A stretch of 55,292 bases of DNA from Metabacillus niabensis (lineage in GTDB: Bacteria; Bacillota; Bacilli; Bacillales; Bacillaceae): assembly GCF_020524345.1 (NCBI RefSeq), contig NZ_JAIVLH010000030.1, positions 1 through 55,292 on the forward strand, read 5' to 3'. Both the position numbers and the translations under genes were made by a program. Of the stretch, positions 25,784 through 35,441 are shown piece after piece. The notes below the pieces were generated by a model. That model saw nothing but the letters and a program-made list of their open reading frames with translations, was not told the origin of the DNA and searched no databases. The stretch's first letter is position 1; every line of letters begins with the position of its first letter.

Positions 25784-26668
25784 TTATTTGGTTCCTATAT
25801 ATCTCCAAAATGTTCCATGTTTCGCTTGAACCTTTTCAACTTTTTGGGAAAGAACCAGCTTTTTAAGCTCTTTTTCTACTTCAGTTATGGTCATATTATA
25901 AACAGTTGCAATCTCAACTGATGCAACAAATCGATAATGCTGTAAGAAGATTTCCAATGGAGGTGTGTGTGAAGGTTTAATCACGTCACCAACCATTTCT
26001 TCTAAAAGCTGTACATACATATCATAAGAATAAATGCCGGTTATTTTTAATCCTTCCTGCTCAACTTCTTCGCTAAAAAAAGCGAGTGTGGGGATTTCCT
26101 GAATATCCATTTCTGATGTGATTTTAAGATCACATTGCAATGCTTTTGCAGCACTATCAGAATGGAGGTCCTTTTGAAATTCAGTTACATCCAGTCCTAC
26201 GTTATTAGCAATATCTACTAAAATTTCTTCTTCTGATACATTTTGACTTTCAATAAATAATAGTTCCTGCAATTTACGTAAATAGCGAAGTCCTGCTTTT
26301 CTACCTTGCAATTCTGCGGATTTTATTGCAAGAGATGCACGGTACGGAGTTGATAATGGATTTTCCATCCATACTTTACCATCACAAGACATGCCTGTAC
26401 GACATGCAGTTTTTTCCCAAGCTTGAGCGAGCTTTTCAGGGCTTTTTCTTTTCGTAATATTCAATGTTGCGAGGCGTCCGCTAATGATGTATTTAAGGGT
26501 AAAGAGCCGTCCGTACTCGATTTGCAACTTTTTTACAATTGGTTCCAATGCCCAACATTCAGGGCAAAGAGGATCAACAAACATATATATTTCAATTGGT
26601 TTATCAGGATGCCCATGACAATGGGAGAAGAAGAGGGATACGTTCTGTTTCTCATGATGTTCCTTCAT
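25784..26668 (-). CDS. spxH: ClpXP adaptor SpxH (YjbH)
   Basis: SpxH binds Spx and presents it to ClpXP for degradation under unstressed conditions. The 294-residue DsbA-like protein has the CxxC at Cys35-Cys38 ([14 protein letters not shown]) and an N-terminal HCHGH cluster thought to bind zinc. GMSCDGKVW and AELQGRKAG are family hallmarks. The frame opens at TTG 26710; ATG 26668, with AGAAGG 8 bases upstream, is preferred because it overlaps the trHb stop by only 17 bases and fits the family N-terminus. It is cotranscribed with the truncated haemoglobin. Confidence 0.93.
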   Translation of the reverse strand: MKEHHEKQNVSLFFSHCHGHPDKPIEIYMFVDPLCPECWALEPIVKKLQIEYGRLFTLKYIISGRLATLNITKRKSPEKLAQAWEKTACRTGMSCDGKVWMENPLSTPYRASLAIKSAELQGRKAGLRYLRKLQELLFIESQNVSEEEILVDIANNVGLDVTEFQKDLHSDSAAKALQCDLKITSEMDIQEIPTLAFFSEEVEQEGLKITGIYSYDMYVQLLEEMVGDVIKPSHTPPLEIFLQHYRFVASVEIATVYNMTITEVEKELKKLVLSQKVEKVQAKHGTFWRYIGTK

Positions 26669-27083
26669 TGCTTGTGCCTTCTTTCTGATTGCTTTCTTCT
26701 TCCGGTTCAATTGTGTTGACCATATGATGTGCTGTTAGCTGTAATCGATGAAGGAGAAAATCCCTTATTTCTCCTTCTAAGCCTGTTTCTTTCATAGCAG
26801 TTTGCATACAGCTTATCCAAGCATTTGCTCTGGAAGGTGTGATTTCAAAGGGCAGATGTCTTGCTCTTAACATCGGATGCCCATGTTCTTCCGTATAAAG
26901 TTGTGGTCCACCTAAGTACTGTGTCAGAAATTGCTTTTGCTTACGTGCTGTTTCCGTGAGATCATCTGGAAATATGGGAGCCAGTAACGGGTGTTTCTGA
27001 ACATGAGAATAAAAGGTATCAACAAGCTGCGAAAGTGTTTCTTCTCCGATCGCTTCATAAGGTGTTAAATGTTGATTCGTCAT
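26652..27083 (-). CDS. trhb: Group II truncated haemoglobin (YjbI)
   Basis: A small cytosolic haem protein binding O2 or NO. The 143-residue protein has the 2-over-2 globin core: [17 protein letters not shown] at the N-terminus, a glycine motif FLTQYLGGP, and the proximal histidine His76 in [10 protein letters not shown]. The C-terminus ends in a low-complexity [10 protein letters not shown] tail that overlaps the spxH start. AAAGGAGA precedes the ATG. In staphylococci and bacilli this gene is linked to spxH, joining NO/O2 chemistry with thiol-stress control. Confidence 0.93.
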   Translation of the reverse strand: MTNQHLTPYEAIGEETLSQLVDTFYSHVQKHPLLAPIFPDDLTETARKQKQFLTQYLGGPQLYTEEHGHPMLRARHLPFEITPSRANAWISCMQTAMKETGLEGEIRDFLLHRLQLTAHHMVNTIEPEEESNQKEGTSNEGTS

Positions 27084-27166
27084 GTTGATTTCTCCTTTTC
27101 GATGTGCTAAATAACAGGGTACGTTAAAATTGAATCTTAGGTAGCTTTTGTTTTTGATGTAAATTC

Positions 27167-27195
27167 ATTTTAACAAGCGTTCTTACATATCTCAA
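27167..27195 (-). promoter_or_regulatory. trHb-spxH promoter
   Basis: On the minus strand TTGAGA (27195-27190) and TAAAAT (27172-27167) are separated by exactly 17 bases, about 85 bases before the trHb start. Confidence 0.6.
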
Positions 27196-27272
27196 ACAAA
27201 CCGCTCTCAAATGTTATATTTACCATTATTGTATGTGGAAGAGATGGTAGTATGTATAAGTTGTCTCATGTG

Positions 27273-27302
27273 AAAAAAAGACCATCATAGAAGATGGCCT
27301 TT
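27273..27302 (-). terminator. yjbK-yjbJ terminator
   Basis: On the minus strand GGCCATC-ttctat-GATGGTC is followed by T7, after the yjbJ stop. Confidence 0.85.
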
Positions 27303-27314
27303 AAAAAGTTTGCT

Positions 27315-27965
27315 TTACACCAGATAGGTTGACGTGATTTTTCTTACATAGTTTTGTGTTTCTTTAAATGGGGGAATGCCGCCATATTTGTCTACGTTTC
27401 CGGGTCCCGCATTATATGCTGCTAAAGCGAGGGAAACATCTCCATTGTATCGTGATAGCATTTGTTTTAAATATTTTGTTCCACCGTCAACATTTTGGGC
27501 TGCATCTAACGGATTATCTACTCCAAGAGATCTTGCAGTTGCAGGCATCAGCTGCATCAATCCCATTGCTCCGGCATGGCTTTTGGCAGACGGGTTAAAA
27601 CCGGATTCCTGTATAATGACAGCACGAATTAACTTCTCATCTACACCATACTTTTCGGCTGCTTTATTAATGATTTCATCAATTGAGTTTGCCTGTAAAG
27701 GAGCGTCCGATTGACTAGTAGGATTCAATTGATCTACAACAGGGGAACTCATTAACGAAGATATTGGCAAAGATGATAGTGTTGGTATAACATTCTGTTG
27801 GACTGTTTCATTATTACTGCTGGTACCGACTGATAAGAAAGATTTTAGCAGTTCTTGAAAATTCGTTTCAAAAGTGGAATTACTTGACTGATTAGCAGAT
27901 TGATTAAAGCTTTGAAGTGCTTGCAGTTCAAGCATGGTTTTGTAATATTGCATTTTAATATCCAA
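27315..27965 (-). CDS. yjbJ: Lytic transglycosylase YjbJ (CwlQ-like)
   Basis: A peptidoglycan-cleaving enzyme. The 216-residue protein ends in an SLT (goose-lysozyme-like) domain from about residue 95: catalytic Glu120 in [11 protein letters not shown], then [10 protein letters not shown] and [13 protein letters not shown], all intact. The first 90 residues are low-complexity Ser/Asn/Gln-rich with no classical signal peptide, as in B. subtilis CwlQ (YjbJ), a bifunctional muramidase/lytic transglycosylase. The start is TTG 27965, six bases after GAGGTAA; the next ATG is too far. It lies 5 bases after yjbK. Confidence 0.88.
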   Translation of the reverse strand: MDIKMQYYKTMLELQALQSFNQSANQSSNSTFETNFQELLKSFLSVGTSSNNETVQQNVIPTLSSLPISSLMSSPVVDQLNPTSQSDAPLQANSIDEIINKAAEKYGVDEKLIRAVIIQESGFNPSAKSHAGAMGLMQLMPATARSLGVDNPLDAAQNVDGGTKYLKQMLSRYNGDVSLALAAYNAGPGNVDKYGGIPPFKETQNYVRKITSTYLV

Positions 27966-27970
27966 TAGTC

Positions 27971-28555
27971 TTACCTCATCTCACTATATTTTTGCTCATA
28001 AAACCGGCGAATTTTATTTTTCGTTTCACGAATTGGAATATTTAGTTCTTCTAAAAGATTATCGAAAACCTTTTTCCCTTCTTGTTCATCTGTTACTTCA
28101 TATTCAAGTTCAAAGTCCTCTATATTTAAATATCGGCTGTGATCGATCACAAGTAAACCATTTTTATAATTTATTTCTGCCCGTAATGTGGATAAAGTAC
28201 CAAAATAGCTCATGTCCGCTTTATTAATTCCAAGGCTTGTTATTCTCTCAGTAATTTGTCCATCCTCTAGGATCCCTGTTTCCATCATCTGTTGTGCTGC
28301 TTCTTTTGTAACGATTTGATGAGTCTCCAGTATGCCGACTTGTGCAGGCTCCTTTAATGTCATGACAAATTGATTCTGTTTCTTTCGAATTCGAAGAGCA
28401 GATCCACGTTCTTTTAAAGAAAACTGCGGGGTGTCAAAATAATGATTTTCCTGAAGAAAAAACTGTTCATCCTTCAACTGAAATACTTTTTTTATGTTCG
28501 TAAACTCATTGCGAGTTAATATGTTTTTAAATTCTATTTCTATTTCCTGTGACAT
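27971..28555 (-). CDS. yjbK: YjbK, CYTH-domain triphosphate tunnel protein
   Basis: A 194-residue cytosolic CYTH protein. The N-terminal EIEFK (residues 6-10) is the ExExK metal/triphosphate signature, and alternating basic strands ([18 protein letters not shown]) line the tunnel. Relatives hydrolyse tripolyphosphate or organic triphosphates; the true substrate here is unknown. GTGAGGTC precedes the ATG. Upstream, divergently, lie yjbL and relQ, a nucleotide-signalling gene, which may be a functional hint. Confidence 0.88.
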   Translation of the reverse strand: MSQEIEIEFKNILTRNEFTNIKKVFQLKDEQFFLQENHYFDTPQFSLKERGSALRIRKKQNQFVMTLKEPAQVGILETHQIVTKEAAQQMMETGILEDGQITERITSLGINKADMSYFGTLSTLRAEINYKNGLLVIDHSRYLNIEDFELEYEVTDEQEGKKVFDNLLEELNIPIRETKNKIRRFYEQKYSEMR

Positions 28556-28716
28556 ATCGGTTTGACCTCACTAATCAGAGTTTCAACGAAAGCCATTACC
28601 TTCAACAGGTGCTTCCGCATTTCTTATTATCTCTCGAATTTAAATAGTCTGCAATGTTATCATGTAACTTTTTAATATGGTAAAATAATCTTGGATTGTA
28701 ATGGAAGGAGATTCGT

Positions 28717-29100
28717 ATGAATACTAGAATTGAATTAGTCGAAGCAAAAGTAGAAGATCATGTATTAATTTTGGAGCCGGGAGAAATTTCATCCGGATTG
28801 GAACAAAGTGATGTAAAGGCACAAGGACAGATGCTTGTTGATTCTGATCAATTGGCTTTTATTTATATATTAGAATCAGGGGATGAGTTTGTCTATGCAA
28901 GTCTTCCTCATCAAATTTGGCCGCAATTAAAAGAAGCGTTGGATAAAGAGTATAAAGTTGCTATGAAATTGAAGGCCAAGCAGATTGAGCTCGAAAATTT
29001 AACAGAAGAATTACGTTATCTATTAGAAAATATTAAAGATAATGCAAATTACGGAGATGAAATGGAGAGCAAGGTAGTAGAACTTTTTTCTCTATCTTAA
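28717..29100 (+). CDS. yjbL: YjbL, UPF0738 family protein
   Basis: A 127-residue acidic cytosolic protein matching the UPF0738 family by length and order. Beta-rich N-terminal part (HVLILEPGEISSGLEQ; DQLAFIYILESGDEFVYASL) and a helical, coiled-coil-like C-terminus (KAKQIELENLTEELRYLLEN). GAAGGAGATT precedes the ATG. No catalytic motif is seen and function is unknown. It precedes relQ by 42 bases in the same direction. Confidence 0.82.
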   Translation: MNTRIELVEAKVEDHVLILEPGEISSGLEQSDVKAQGQMLVDSDQLAFIYILESGDEFVYASLPHQIWPQLKEALDKEYKVAMKLKAKQIELENLTEELRYLLENIKDNANYGDEMESKVVELFSLS

Positions 29101-29142
29101 AATGTAGTGGACAACAGGCGGTTGTGTTAGGGGGATACATAG

Positions 29143-29772
29143 ATGGAAGGTCAACAATGGAAAGCCTTTTTGGCTCCTTATAACCAGGCAGTGGAGGAAT
29201 TAAAGGTTAAGTTAAGAGGCATTCGGTCACAATATGAGCTGGAACATTCTAATTCTCCGATCGAGTTTGTTACTGGCCGAGTGAAGCCTATTGCTAGTAT
29301 TTTAGATAAAGCTAAGCGGAAAAATATAGCAATGGAAGATTTGGAAGAAGGTCTTCAAGATATCGCAGGGGTAAGGATGATGTGTCAGTTTGTTGATGAT
29401 ATTCGATTTGTTGTAAATATGTTGAAAAATCGAAACGACCTGGAAATCATTGAGGAACGAGACTATATTACAAATCAAAAAGACAGTGGTTACAGATCTT
29501 ATCACCTTGTTGCAAGATACCCGGTACAAACCATTGCAGGTGAAAAGAAGCTGTTGGTTGAAATTCAGATTCGTACGTTATCAATGAATTTTTGGGCAAC
29601 GATTGAACACTCATTAAATTATAAATACAGTGGAAACATTCCGGACAACATCAAAGTCCGCTTAAAACGAGCTGCTGAAGCTGCATACTCACTAGATGAA
29701 GAAATGTCCCAGATAAGAGGAGAAATCCAAGAAGCCCAGGCTATTTTCTCAAGGAAGACTGATAAAAAATAA
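29143..29772 (+). CDS. relQ: Small alarmone synthetase RelQ (YjbM)
   Basis: RelQ makes (p)ppGpp from ATP and GDP/GTP and acts as a tetramer. The 209-residue protein is a single synthetase domain without hydrolase or TGS parts. It has [15 protein letters not shown] (about 77-91), the substrate-binding [10 protein letters not shown] (about 110-119) and [18 protein letters not shown] (about 139-156). In Firmicutes it is grouped with nadK and the RluD-like gene, as here. GGGGG lies before the ATG. Confidence 0.95.
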   Translation: MEGQQWKAFLAPYNQAVEELKVKLRGIRSQYELEHSNSPIEFVTGRVKPIASILDKAKRKNIAMEDLEEGLQDIAGVRMMCQFVDDIRFVVNMLKNRNDLEIIEERDYITNQKDSGYRSYHLVARYPVQTIAGEKKLLVEIQIRTLSMNFWATIEHSLNYKYSGNIPDNIKVRLKRAAEAAYSLDEEMSQIRGEIQEAQAIFSRKTDKK

Positions 29773-29821
29773 GCTGAACACTAACCTTATTATGAAAATA
29801 AACAATAAAGGGGTAGTATCT

Positions 29822-30625
29822 ATGAAATTTGCTATTTCATCAAAGGGTGATCCAATTTCAAACTCAATTATGCAAAAAATGAAAACCTATTTACTTGATT
29901 TTCAGCTGGAATATGATGAAGAATGTCCGGATATCGTGATTTCAGTTGGAGGAGATGGAACGCTGTTGTATGCATTTCATCGCTACAAAAGCAGACTGGA
30001 CAAAACCGCCTTTATTGGAGTACATACCGGTCACTTAGGATTTTACGCCGATTGGGTACCTGAAGAAATTGAAAAGCTTGTGATTGCCATAGCAAAAACA
30101 CCTTACCAGGTTGTTGAATATCCGATCTTAGAGGTTATTGTCCGTCATAATGATGGTGGCAGGGAGGCAAGGTATTTGGCTCTCAATGAATGTACGGTGA
30201 AAAGTATTGAAGGAACATTGGTTATGAACGTTGAAATTAAAGGCCAAATGTTTGAAACCTTTAGAGGTGACGGATTATGTATATCAACACCGTCAGGAAG
30301 CACGGCTTATAATAAAGCTCTTGGTGGAGCCATTTTACATCCTTCTTTACGGGCGATTCAATTGGCGGAAATGGCTTCTATAAATAATAGAGTCTTTCGA
30401 ACAATTGGATCACCATTAATTTTACCTGAGCATCATACATGTATGCTGAAGCCGGTAAATGATGTTGATTTTCAGGTTACGATTGATCATCTCACCTTGC
30501 TGCATAAAGATGTAAAGTCCATTCAATGTAGAGTGGCCCATGAAAATGTCCGATTTGCACGATTTAAGCCATTTCCATTTTGGAATCGTGTACGAGATTC
30601 ATTTGTGGGAAATACAGAAAAATAA
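29822..30625 (+). CDS. nadK: NAD kinase
   Basis: It phosphorylates NAD to NADP in the cytosol. The 267-residue protein has the GGDGT motif at 43-47 ([13 protein letters not shown]), a conserved [11 protein letters not shown] and the [15 protein letters not shown] loop (about 156-170). The frame opens at 29792, but ATG 29822, with AAAGGGG upstream, gives the standard [10 protein letters not shown] start. It belongs to the relQ-nadK-rluD operon and overlaps the next gene by one base (TAATG). B. subtilis has a second NAD kinase elsewhere. Confidence 0.95.
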   Translation: MKFAISSKGDPISNSIMQKMKTYLLDFQLEYDEECPDIVISVGGDGTLLYAFHRYKSRLDKTAFIGVHTGHLGFYADWVPEEIEKLVIAIAKTPYQVVEYPILEVIVRHNDGGREARYLALNECTVKSIEGTLVMNVEIKGQMFETFRGDGLCISTPSGSTAYNKALGGAILHPSLRAIQLAEMASINNRVFRTIGSPLILPEHHTCMLKPVNDVDFQVTIDHLTLLHKDVKSIQCRVAHENVRFARFKPFPFWNRVRDSFVGNTEK

Positions 30626-31515
30626 TGAACAGAGCGTTTCATCTGAAGTGGACCATTCGCAAGGAAGAAGATGGTATGCTCATCTTTGACTTTGTGAAAG
30701 CAAAGCAAATCTCTAAACGTGCTTTAACAGATATTAAATTTAATGGCGGCGACATATTAGTTAACTCGGAACATGTGACTGTCAGGCATAAGGTAAAAGA
30801 AGGAGATGTCCTAACAATCATTTTTCCCGAGGAAGAACGAGGCTCAGGCCTACAGGCAGACAAAGTACCATTTAACATTGTTTATGAAGATCAACATTGT
30901 TTAGTGATTAATAAACCGCCATATGTCCCGTCTATCCCCTCCCGGGAGCATACAAAAGGAACATTGGCGAACGGATTGATTGATTATTATGAAAAACATC
31001 ATATACCTTCGACCGTTCACATTGTGAATCGATTAGATAAAGATACATCAGGACTTATGCTTGTTGCGAAACACCGATTTGCTCACTCTTTATTTTCTAC
31101 TCAACAAAAAACCAAGCAAATCCATCGCACGTACAAAGCAGTCGTGCATGGTGTATTGGCTCTGGATAAGGGCACGATAACAGCTCCGATTGGCAGAAAA
31201 AAAGATAGTATTATCGAGAGAGAAGTTTGTGAAGAAGGACAGGTGGCAGTTACTCATTATGAGGTCATTCAACGACTGGAGGATAAAACGCTTGTAGAGC
31301 TGGTCCTTGAAACTGGCAGAACTCATCAAATCCGAGTGCATATGTCTTCACTCGGGAACCCTTTATGTGGAGACCAATTATACGGTGGAAATGAAAACGA
31401 GATCAAAAGACAGGCCCTTCATAGTTCACAGCTGTCATTTTGGCATCCTCTGTTAGAAAAGCAATTAACATTTGAAACGGAAATACCTGAGGATATGAGA
31501 GAATTACTTAATTAG
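30625..31515 (+). CDS. yjbO: RluD-like 23S rRNA/tRNA pseudouridine synthase (YjbO)
   Basis: A 296-residue pseudouridine synthase of the RluA/RluD family that isomerises uridines in RNA. An N-terminal S4-like segment (about 18-72: KQISKRALTDIKFNGGDILV) precedes the catalytic domain. The catalytic aspartate is in NRLDKDTSGLML (about 129-140), and TGRTHQIRVHM (about 229-239) is the second family motif. The ATG overlaps the nadK stop. The exact uridine target cannot be told from sequence. It ends the operon at a terminator. Confidence 0.92.
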   Translation: MNRAFHLKWTIRKEEDGMLIFDFVKAKQISKRALTDIKFNGGDILVNSEHVTVRHKVKEGDVLTIIFPEEERGSGLQADKVPFNIVYEDQHCLVINKPPYVPSIPSREHTKGTLANGLIDYYEKHHIPSTVHIVNRLDKDTSGLMLVAKHRFAHSLFSTQQKTKQIHRTYKAVVHGVLALDKGTITAPIGRKKDSIIEREVCEEGQVAVTHYEVIQRLEDKTLVELVLETGRTHQIRVHMSSLGNPLCGDQLYGGNENEIKRQALHSSQLSFWHPLLEKQLTFETEIPEDMRELLN

Positions 31516-31544
31516 CCCTACTGCATTATTAGTAGGGCCTTTTA
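31514..31544 (+). terminator. relQ-nadK-yjbO terminator
   Basis: GCCCTACT-loop-AGTAGGGC then CTTTTAT, immediately after the stop codon. Confidence 0.85.
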
Positions 31545-31562
31545 TAGTGAAGTGAACATCCA

Positions 31563-32297
31563 TTATTTTTCCCTAAATCTTGTCTCATCATATGGCAGGC
31601 TGGATGGGACGGAAATAAGTTCTTCCTCCGGGTAACGGAAAGCGGTGAGTTTATTTCCAAAAACGGCTCCTGTATCAATATTAATTGTACGATTTACCCG
31701 TCTGGGTTCTTTAATTGGTGTATGACCATATACAATCATTGGTTTCCCTTGGTAATGCTGAGCCCAATCGCGGCGTACAGGTGTTCCATCCGGATTTTTC
31801 TTACCGGTAATATCTCCATATAACACAAAGGTTTTGACAGCATTGGTGTTCTTTCCTATATAATCTTCGCGAATGCCGGCGTGGGCAACAATCAATTTGC
31901 CATTATCGAGAATTTGATATAAATGAGAAGATTCGTATAACCACATAAATTTTGCTTTTACATCAGCTTGCTCATTGGTTGCTAACTGTTCATATTCTGC
32001 AACAGTGGTTTCAAGTCCATGAGTGATTTGGACTTTATTACCTAAAAAGAAGCGATAAAGCTTATTACAATGATTACCAGGTGAGTAGTGGGCATGATTC
32101 TCTTTTACAAGCTGGTATACAATCCGAATAACCTCAATAGAATTTGGTCCACGATCTGTTAAATCTCCCACAAAAGATAGCTTCCGTCCTTCAGGATGAA
32201 CAGGCATACCAGATTCCCAATCATATCCCAATTTCTTCGTTAACTCTTCAAACTCTGTATAACATCCGTGTATATCACCAATCACATCGATTTTCAT
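31563..32297 (-). CDS. prpE: PrpE, bis(5'-nucleosyl)-tetraphosphatase / PPP-family phosphatase
   Basis: A 244-residue PPP-type metallophosphoesterase. It has the full two-metal signature: GDIHG (7-11), GDLTDRGP (about 44-51) and GNHCNK (about 74-79), with later VAHAGI and YGHTP. B. subtilis PrpE asymmetrically cuts Ap4A and influences spore germination. GAGGTG lies 7 bases before ATG 32297; the frame extends 5 codons further without support. It is on the minus strand beside the rodA-like gene but separated from it by a terminator. Confidence 0.93.
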   Translation of the reverse strand: MKIDVIGDIHGCYTEFEELTKKLGYDWESGMPVHPEGRKLSFVGDLTDRGPNSIEVIRIVYQLVKENHAHYSPGNHCNKLYRFFLGNKVQITHGLETTVAEYEQLATNEQADVKAKFMWLYESSHLYQILDNGKLIVAHAGIREDYIGKNTNAVKTFVLYGDITGKKNPDGTPVRRDWAQHYQGKPMIVYGHTPIKEPRRVNRTINIDTGAVFGNKLTAFRYPEEELISVPSSLPYDETRFREK

Positions 32298-32331
32298 ATG
32301 AAGACACCTCATATCATTGTTTTGCTAGTAA

Positions 32332-32360
32332 TAAAAAGGGTACTCTAGAAATAGAGTACC
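32332..32360 (-). terminator. Terminator of the rodA-like gene
   Basis: On the minus strand GGTACTCT-atttct-AGAGTACC is followed by CTTTTTAT, 8 bases after the stop. Confidence 0.88.
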
Positions 32361-32367
32361 ACTTGTC

Positions 32368-33543
32368 TTAATCAAACATGTATTTTCTTGTGCGAGACCT
32401 GACATTTAAAACAATACCGATTGCGACCATATATGTTGCCAGTGAACTACCGCCGTAGCTAACAAAAGGTAATGGTAAGCCGGTAATCGGAAGAAGTCCG
32501 ATTGTCATGCCGATGTTCTGGAATACTTGGAATGTAATCATCCCGATAACACCGGTACATAAATAGCTGCCAAATGGGTCATTACTTTCCAGAGAAATGT
32601 GAATCATTCTGTAGATAAGTAAAAAGAATAACGATACAACGATACTGCCGCCAATAAATCCAAATTGCTCAGAAATAATCGCAAAGATAAAGTCAGTATG
32701 GGCCTCAGGTAAATAAACTTCTAAATTATTATACCCTTTTCCATGTAGTTCTCCTGATCCGATAGCGAGGAGTGATTTTACAAGCTGGAAACCTTGTTCT
32801 CCTGAATATTCATAAGGATTTAACCAACCATAAAATCGGTCCAATTGATAAGATTGACCACCTAGAATGTATTTTAAAAGGATATCAGGGTATTTAAAAA
32901 ATAGAATAAGAAATGTACCAACACCCACTACAAACGTAATAACGGCCGGCAGAATAATACGCCACTTAATACCTGAAATAAGCAGTAAAGAAGCAATAAT
33001 TACACAAAATACCATTGTCATCCCCATATCCGGTTGTCTAATTAACAATAGAATAGGAGGGCCGGCAACAGCGGCTACTTTTCCGATAAGAAGAAAGTCA
33101 TCTGTTGTTGTATTTTGCGGATACTTCTCTCGGTGGTCAGCGACAACCTTACTCAAGACGATAATAATGATAATTTTCATTAACTCTGATGGCTGAAAAT
33201 TACCAAATGGTCCAAGTTTATACCAGGCTGTTGCTCCTTTAATGGTTTGAACAATTCCTTCCGGTAATATTTCTAAACCAAGTAAAAGTAAAAAGCCAAA
33301 ACCATATAAATACCAAGCAAGCTGTCTAAACCGATCATAGTCAATGAGCATTGTCACTGCAATGGCAACTGCACCAATAATGTACCACTGAATTTGTTTC
33401 ATCGAAAAATTGATGCTTTGCAGGGTTGCAGGTAATGTTGATTCAGCACTATTAATCGCGACTGAACTGACAATCGCTAATAAAAACAATATGAAAATTA
33501 ACGTATAATCTATTTGTTGTTGAGGGGATTTATCATTTGTCAT
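32368..33543 (-). CDS. SEDS-family peptidoglycan polymerase (RodA/FtsW/SpoVE type)
   Basis: A 391-residue membrane protein with about ten helices. SEDS proteins polymerise glycan strands from lipid II with a class B penicillin-binding protein. Diagnostic segments are NFQPSELMKI (about 118-127), LPEAHTDFIFAIISEQFGF (about 275-293) with the conserved aspartate, and LPLPFVSYGGSSLAT (about 361-375). Closest in style to RodA. B. subtilis has no such gene between prpE and yjbQ, so this is an extra or relocated paralog. AAAGGGATC precedes the ATG. No partner PBP gene is in the window. Confidence 0.9.
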   Translation of the reverse strand: MTNDKSPQQQIDYTLIFILFLLAIVSSVAINSAESTLPATLQSINFSMKQIQWYIIGAVAIAVTMLIDYDRFRQLAWYLYGFGFLLLLGLEILPEGIVQTIKGATAWYKLGPFGNFQPSELMKIIIIIVLSKVVADHREKYPQNTTTDDFLLIGKVAAVAGPPILLLIRQPDMGMTMVFCVIIASLLLISGIKWRIILPAVITFVVGVGTFLILFFKYPDILLKYILGGQSYQLDRFYGWLNPYEYSGEQGFQLVKSLLAIGSGELHGKGYNNLEVYLPEAHTDFIFAIISEQFGFIGGSIVVSLFFLLIYRMIHISLESNDPFGSYLCTGVIGMITFQVFQNIGMTIGLLPITGLPLPFVSYGGSSLATYMVAIGIVLNVRSRTRKYMFD

Positions 33544-33894
33544 AGCCGATCCCTTTCTAAAATCTTTTAACTTGAAAAACAGTCCATCTTCATTGTATCA
33601 TGTACAATCTTAAAGGATTGTGAACGATTTGCAAAGAATCCTTTTTAAAAAGATGTGGAATGTACAATTTATTTTGTTTTTTGTTATGCTGCAGGTCACT
33701 TCACTTTTCAGAAATGTTTCATTTGTGTAAATAGTCGTCAACTTATTGATTCATCATTTGTATATAGAATATTATAGTTATTATGGACAGAAGCACAATA
33801 TGTAGAAGGATATAAGTTTTTGTCGAACGCATGAGATATTTTTCCATATAAATATAAACGATCCAATCGATTAAAAAGAGAGGAGGAACAACTT
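33544..33894 (+). promoter_or_regulatory. mgtE upstream region
   Basis: A 351-base divergent gap. TTGATT (33746-33751) and TATTAT (33770-33775), 18 bases apart, form a plausible mgtE promoter giving a ~110-base leader. I looked for an M-box magnesium riboswitch, common before mgtE, and did not recognise one. Nothing else stands out. Confidence 0.45.
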
Positions 33895-35262
33895 ATGTCA
33901 GAAATAAAAGAACAGGCAGAACATGAAGTGGAAGCACTTCTAACAAGTTTGTCAGATAAAAATATGGATGAATTCCGTTCCATTTTTTTAGAGCAACATC
34001 CATATGACCAAGCAAATGTATTTATTAAACTTGATCTTGATCAACGAAATACAGTATATCAATATCTTTCTCCTGAAGAAATGGCTGCAGTGTTTGAAAA
34101 TATTGAGGATGAAGACGGTCAATATGAAACCTATTTATCTGAAATGGATCCCACATTTGCGGCACAGATGCTTGCCCAGATGTATGCGGATGATGCAGTC
34201 GACGTTTTGAATGAATTAGATAAAGATCAGGTTGCAAGCTATTTAACGATTATGGATGATGATGCAGCTGAAGAAATTCGGGAGTTGCTTCATTATGAAG
34301 AATATACTGCAGGTAGTATTATGACAACTGAGTATATCTCCATTCATGCCCATCAAACAGTACACTCTGCCATGCAAATATTGAAGCAGGAAGCACCGAA
34401 TGCAGAAACTATTTATTATGTGTTTGTCATTGATGAAGAAGAGAAGCTGGCAGGCGTTATTTCGTTAAGAGATCTGATTATAAGTGATTCAGATACAATG
34501 ATTTCAGAGATTATGAGCGAGAGGGTATATTCTGTAAGTGTTGCTGAGGATCAAGAAGAAGTCGCAAGAAAAATGAAGGACTATAACTTTTTAGCTCTTC
34601 CAGTTGTTGATTTTCAGGGCCATCTACTAGGAATCATCACAGTTGATGATATCGTTGATGTTATTGATGAAGAGGCGAGTGATGACTATTCAAAATTAGC
34701 CGCTGTTTCTGATGTTGGATCAACAGATCGAAATCCGTTTTCAGCAGCTAAAAAGAGATTGCCATGGCTGATTATCTTATTGTTCTTAGGAATGTTTACG
34801 GCAAGTTTAATCGGACGATTTGAAGAAACTCTAGACAAAGTCGCCATTTTAGCTGTTTTTATTCCATTAATTGCGGGAATGGCCGGTAACACTGGGACAC
34901 AGGCATTAGCGGTTGCTGTTAGAAGAATTTCATTAGGAGACACCGAAGATCAAAGTTTAAGCAAAATGGTATTCAAGGAAGCTGGCACTGGACTCATTAC
35001 AGGAACAATATGTGGAATTGTTGTTGCTCTTACTGTCTTTATTTGGAAGGGGACACTTTTTCTGGGAATATTAGTCGGTGTGTCTATTTTGGCTACATTA
35101 ACAGTTGCGACCATTTCAGGAGCATTCATTCCGCTAATCATGCACAAACTAAAGGTTGACCCTGCTGTTGCATCAGGACCTTTTATTACAACGATTAATG
35201 ATATTATTAGTATTTTAATTTATTTTGGAATGGCTACATTGTTTATGCAATATTTGATTTAA
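33895..35262 (+). CDS. mgtE: Magnesium transporter MgtE
   Basis: A membrane Mg2+ channel/transporter gated by intracellular magnesium. The 455-residue protein has the full layout: an acidic N-domain (about 5-130), two CBS domains (about 135-260, with MTTEYISIHAHQTVHSAM and MSERVYSVSVAEDQEEVA), a plug-helix region and five transmembrane helices (about 290-455). The pore signature AGMAGNTGTQALAVAVRRI is at about 324-342. AGAGGAGGAAC precedes the ATG. Confidence 0.95.
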   Translation: MSEIKEQAEHEVEALLTSLSDKNMDEFRSIFLEQHPYDQANVFIKLDLDQRNTVYQYLSPEEMAAVFENIEDEDGQYETYLSEMDPTFAAQMLAQMYADDAVDVLNELDKDQVASYLTIMDDDAAEEIRELLHYEEYTAGSIMTTEYISIHAHQTVHSAMQILKQEAPNAETIYYVFVIDEEEKLAGVISLRDLIISDSDTMISEIMSERVYSVSVAEDQEEVARKMKDYNFLALPVVDFQGHLLGIITVDDIVDVIDEEASDDYSKLAAVSDVGSTDRNPFSAAKKRLPWLIILLFLGMFTASLIGRFEETLDKVAILAVFIPLIAGMAGNTGTQALAVAVRRISLGDTEDQSLSKMVFKEAGTGLITGTICGIVVALTVFIWKGTLFLGILVGVSILATLTVATISGAFIPLIMHKLKVDPAVASGPFITTINDIISILIYFGMATLFMQYLI

Positions 35263-35441
35263 CAACGGCAAGCATATTAATACAATTCAAAATTAAATTT
35301 GTATATGATAGGAACTAGAATTATCTCAAACAACTTTTGGTCACAATGAAAAATGATGAGGTTGAATGCAGTGAAATACGAGTATCTTCATTTCTGCATT
35401 CAACCATTTCAATTATAGAAAAAATAAAAAGGAGGGATAGG

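Noticed and set aside
33544-33894. M-box magnesium riboswitch before mgtE
   Set aside because: Searched for because it is common before mgtE; none of its conserved segments was recognised.
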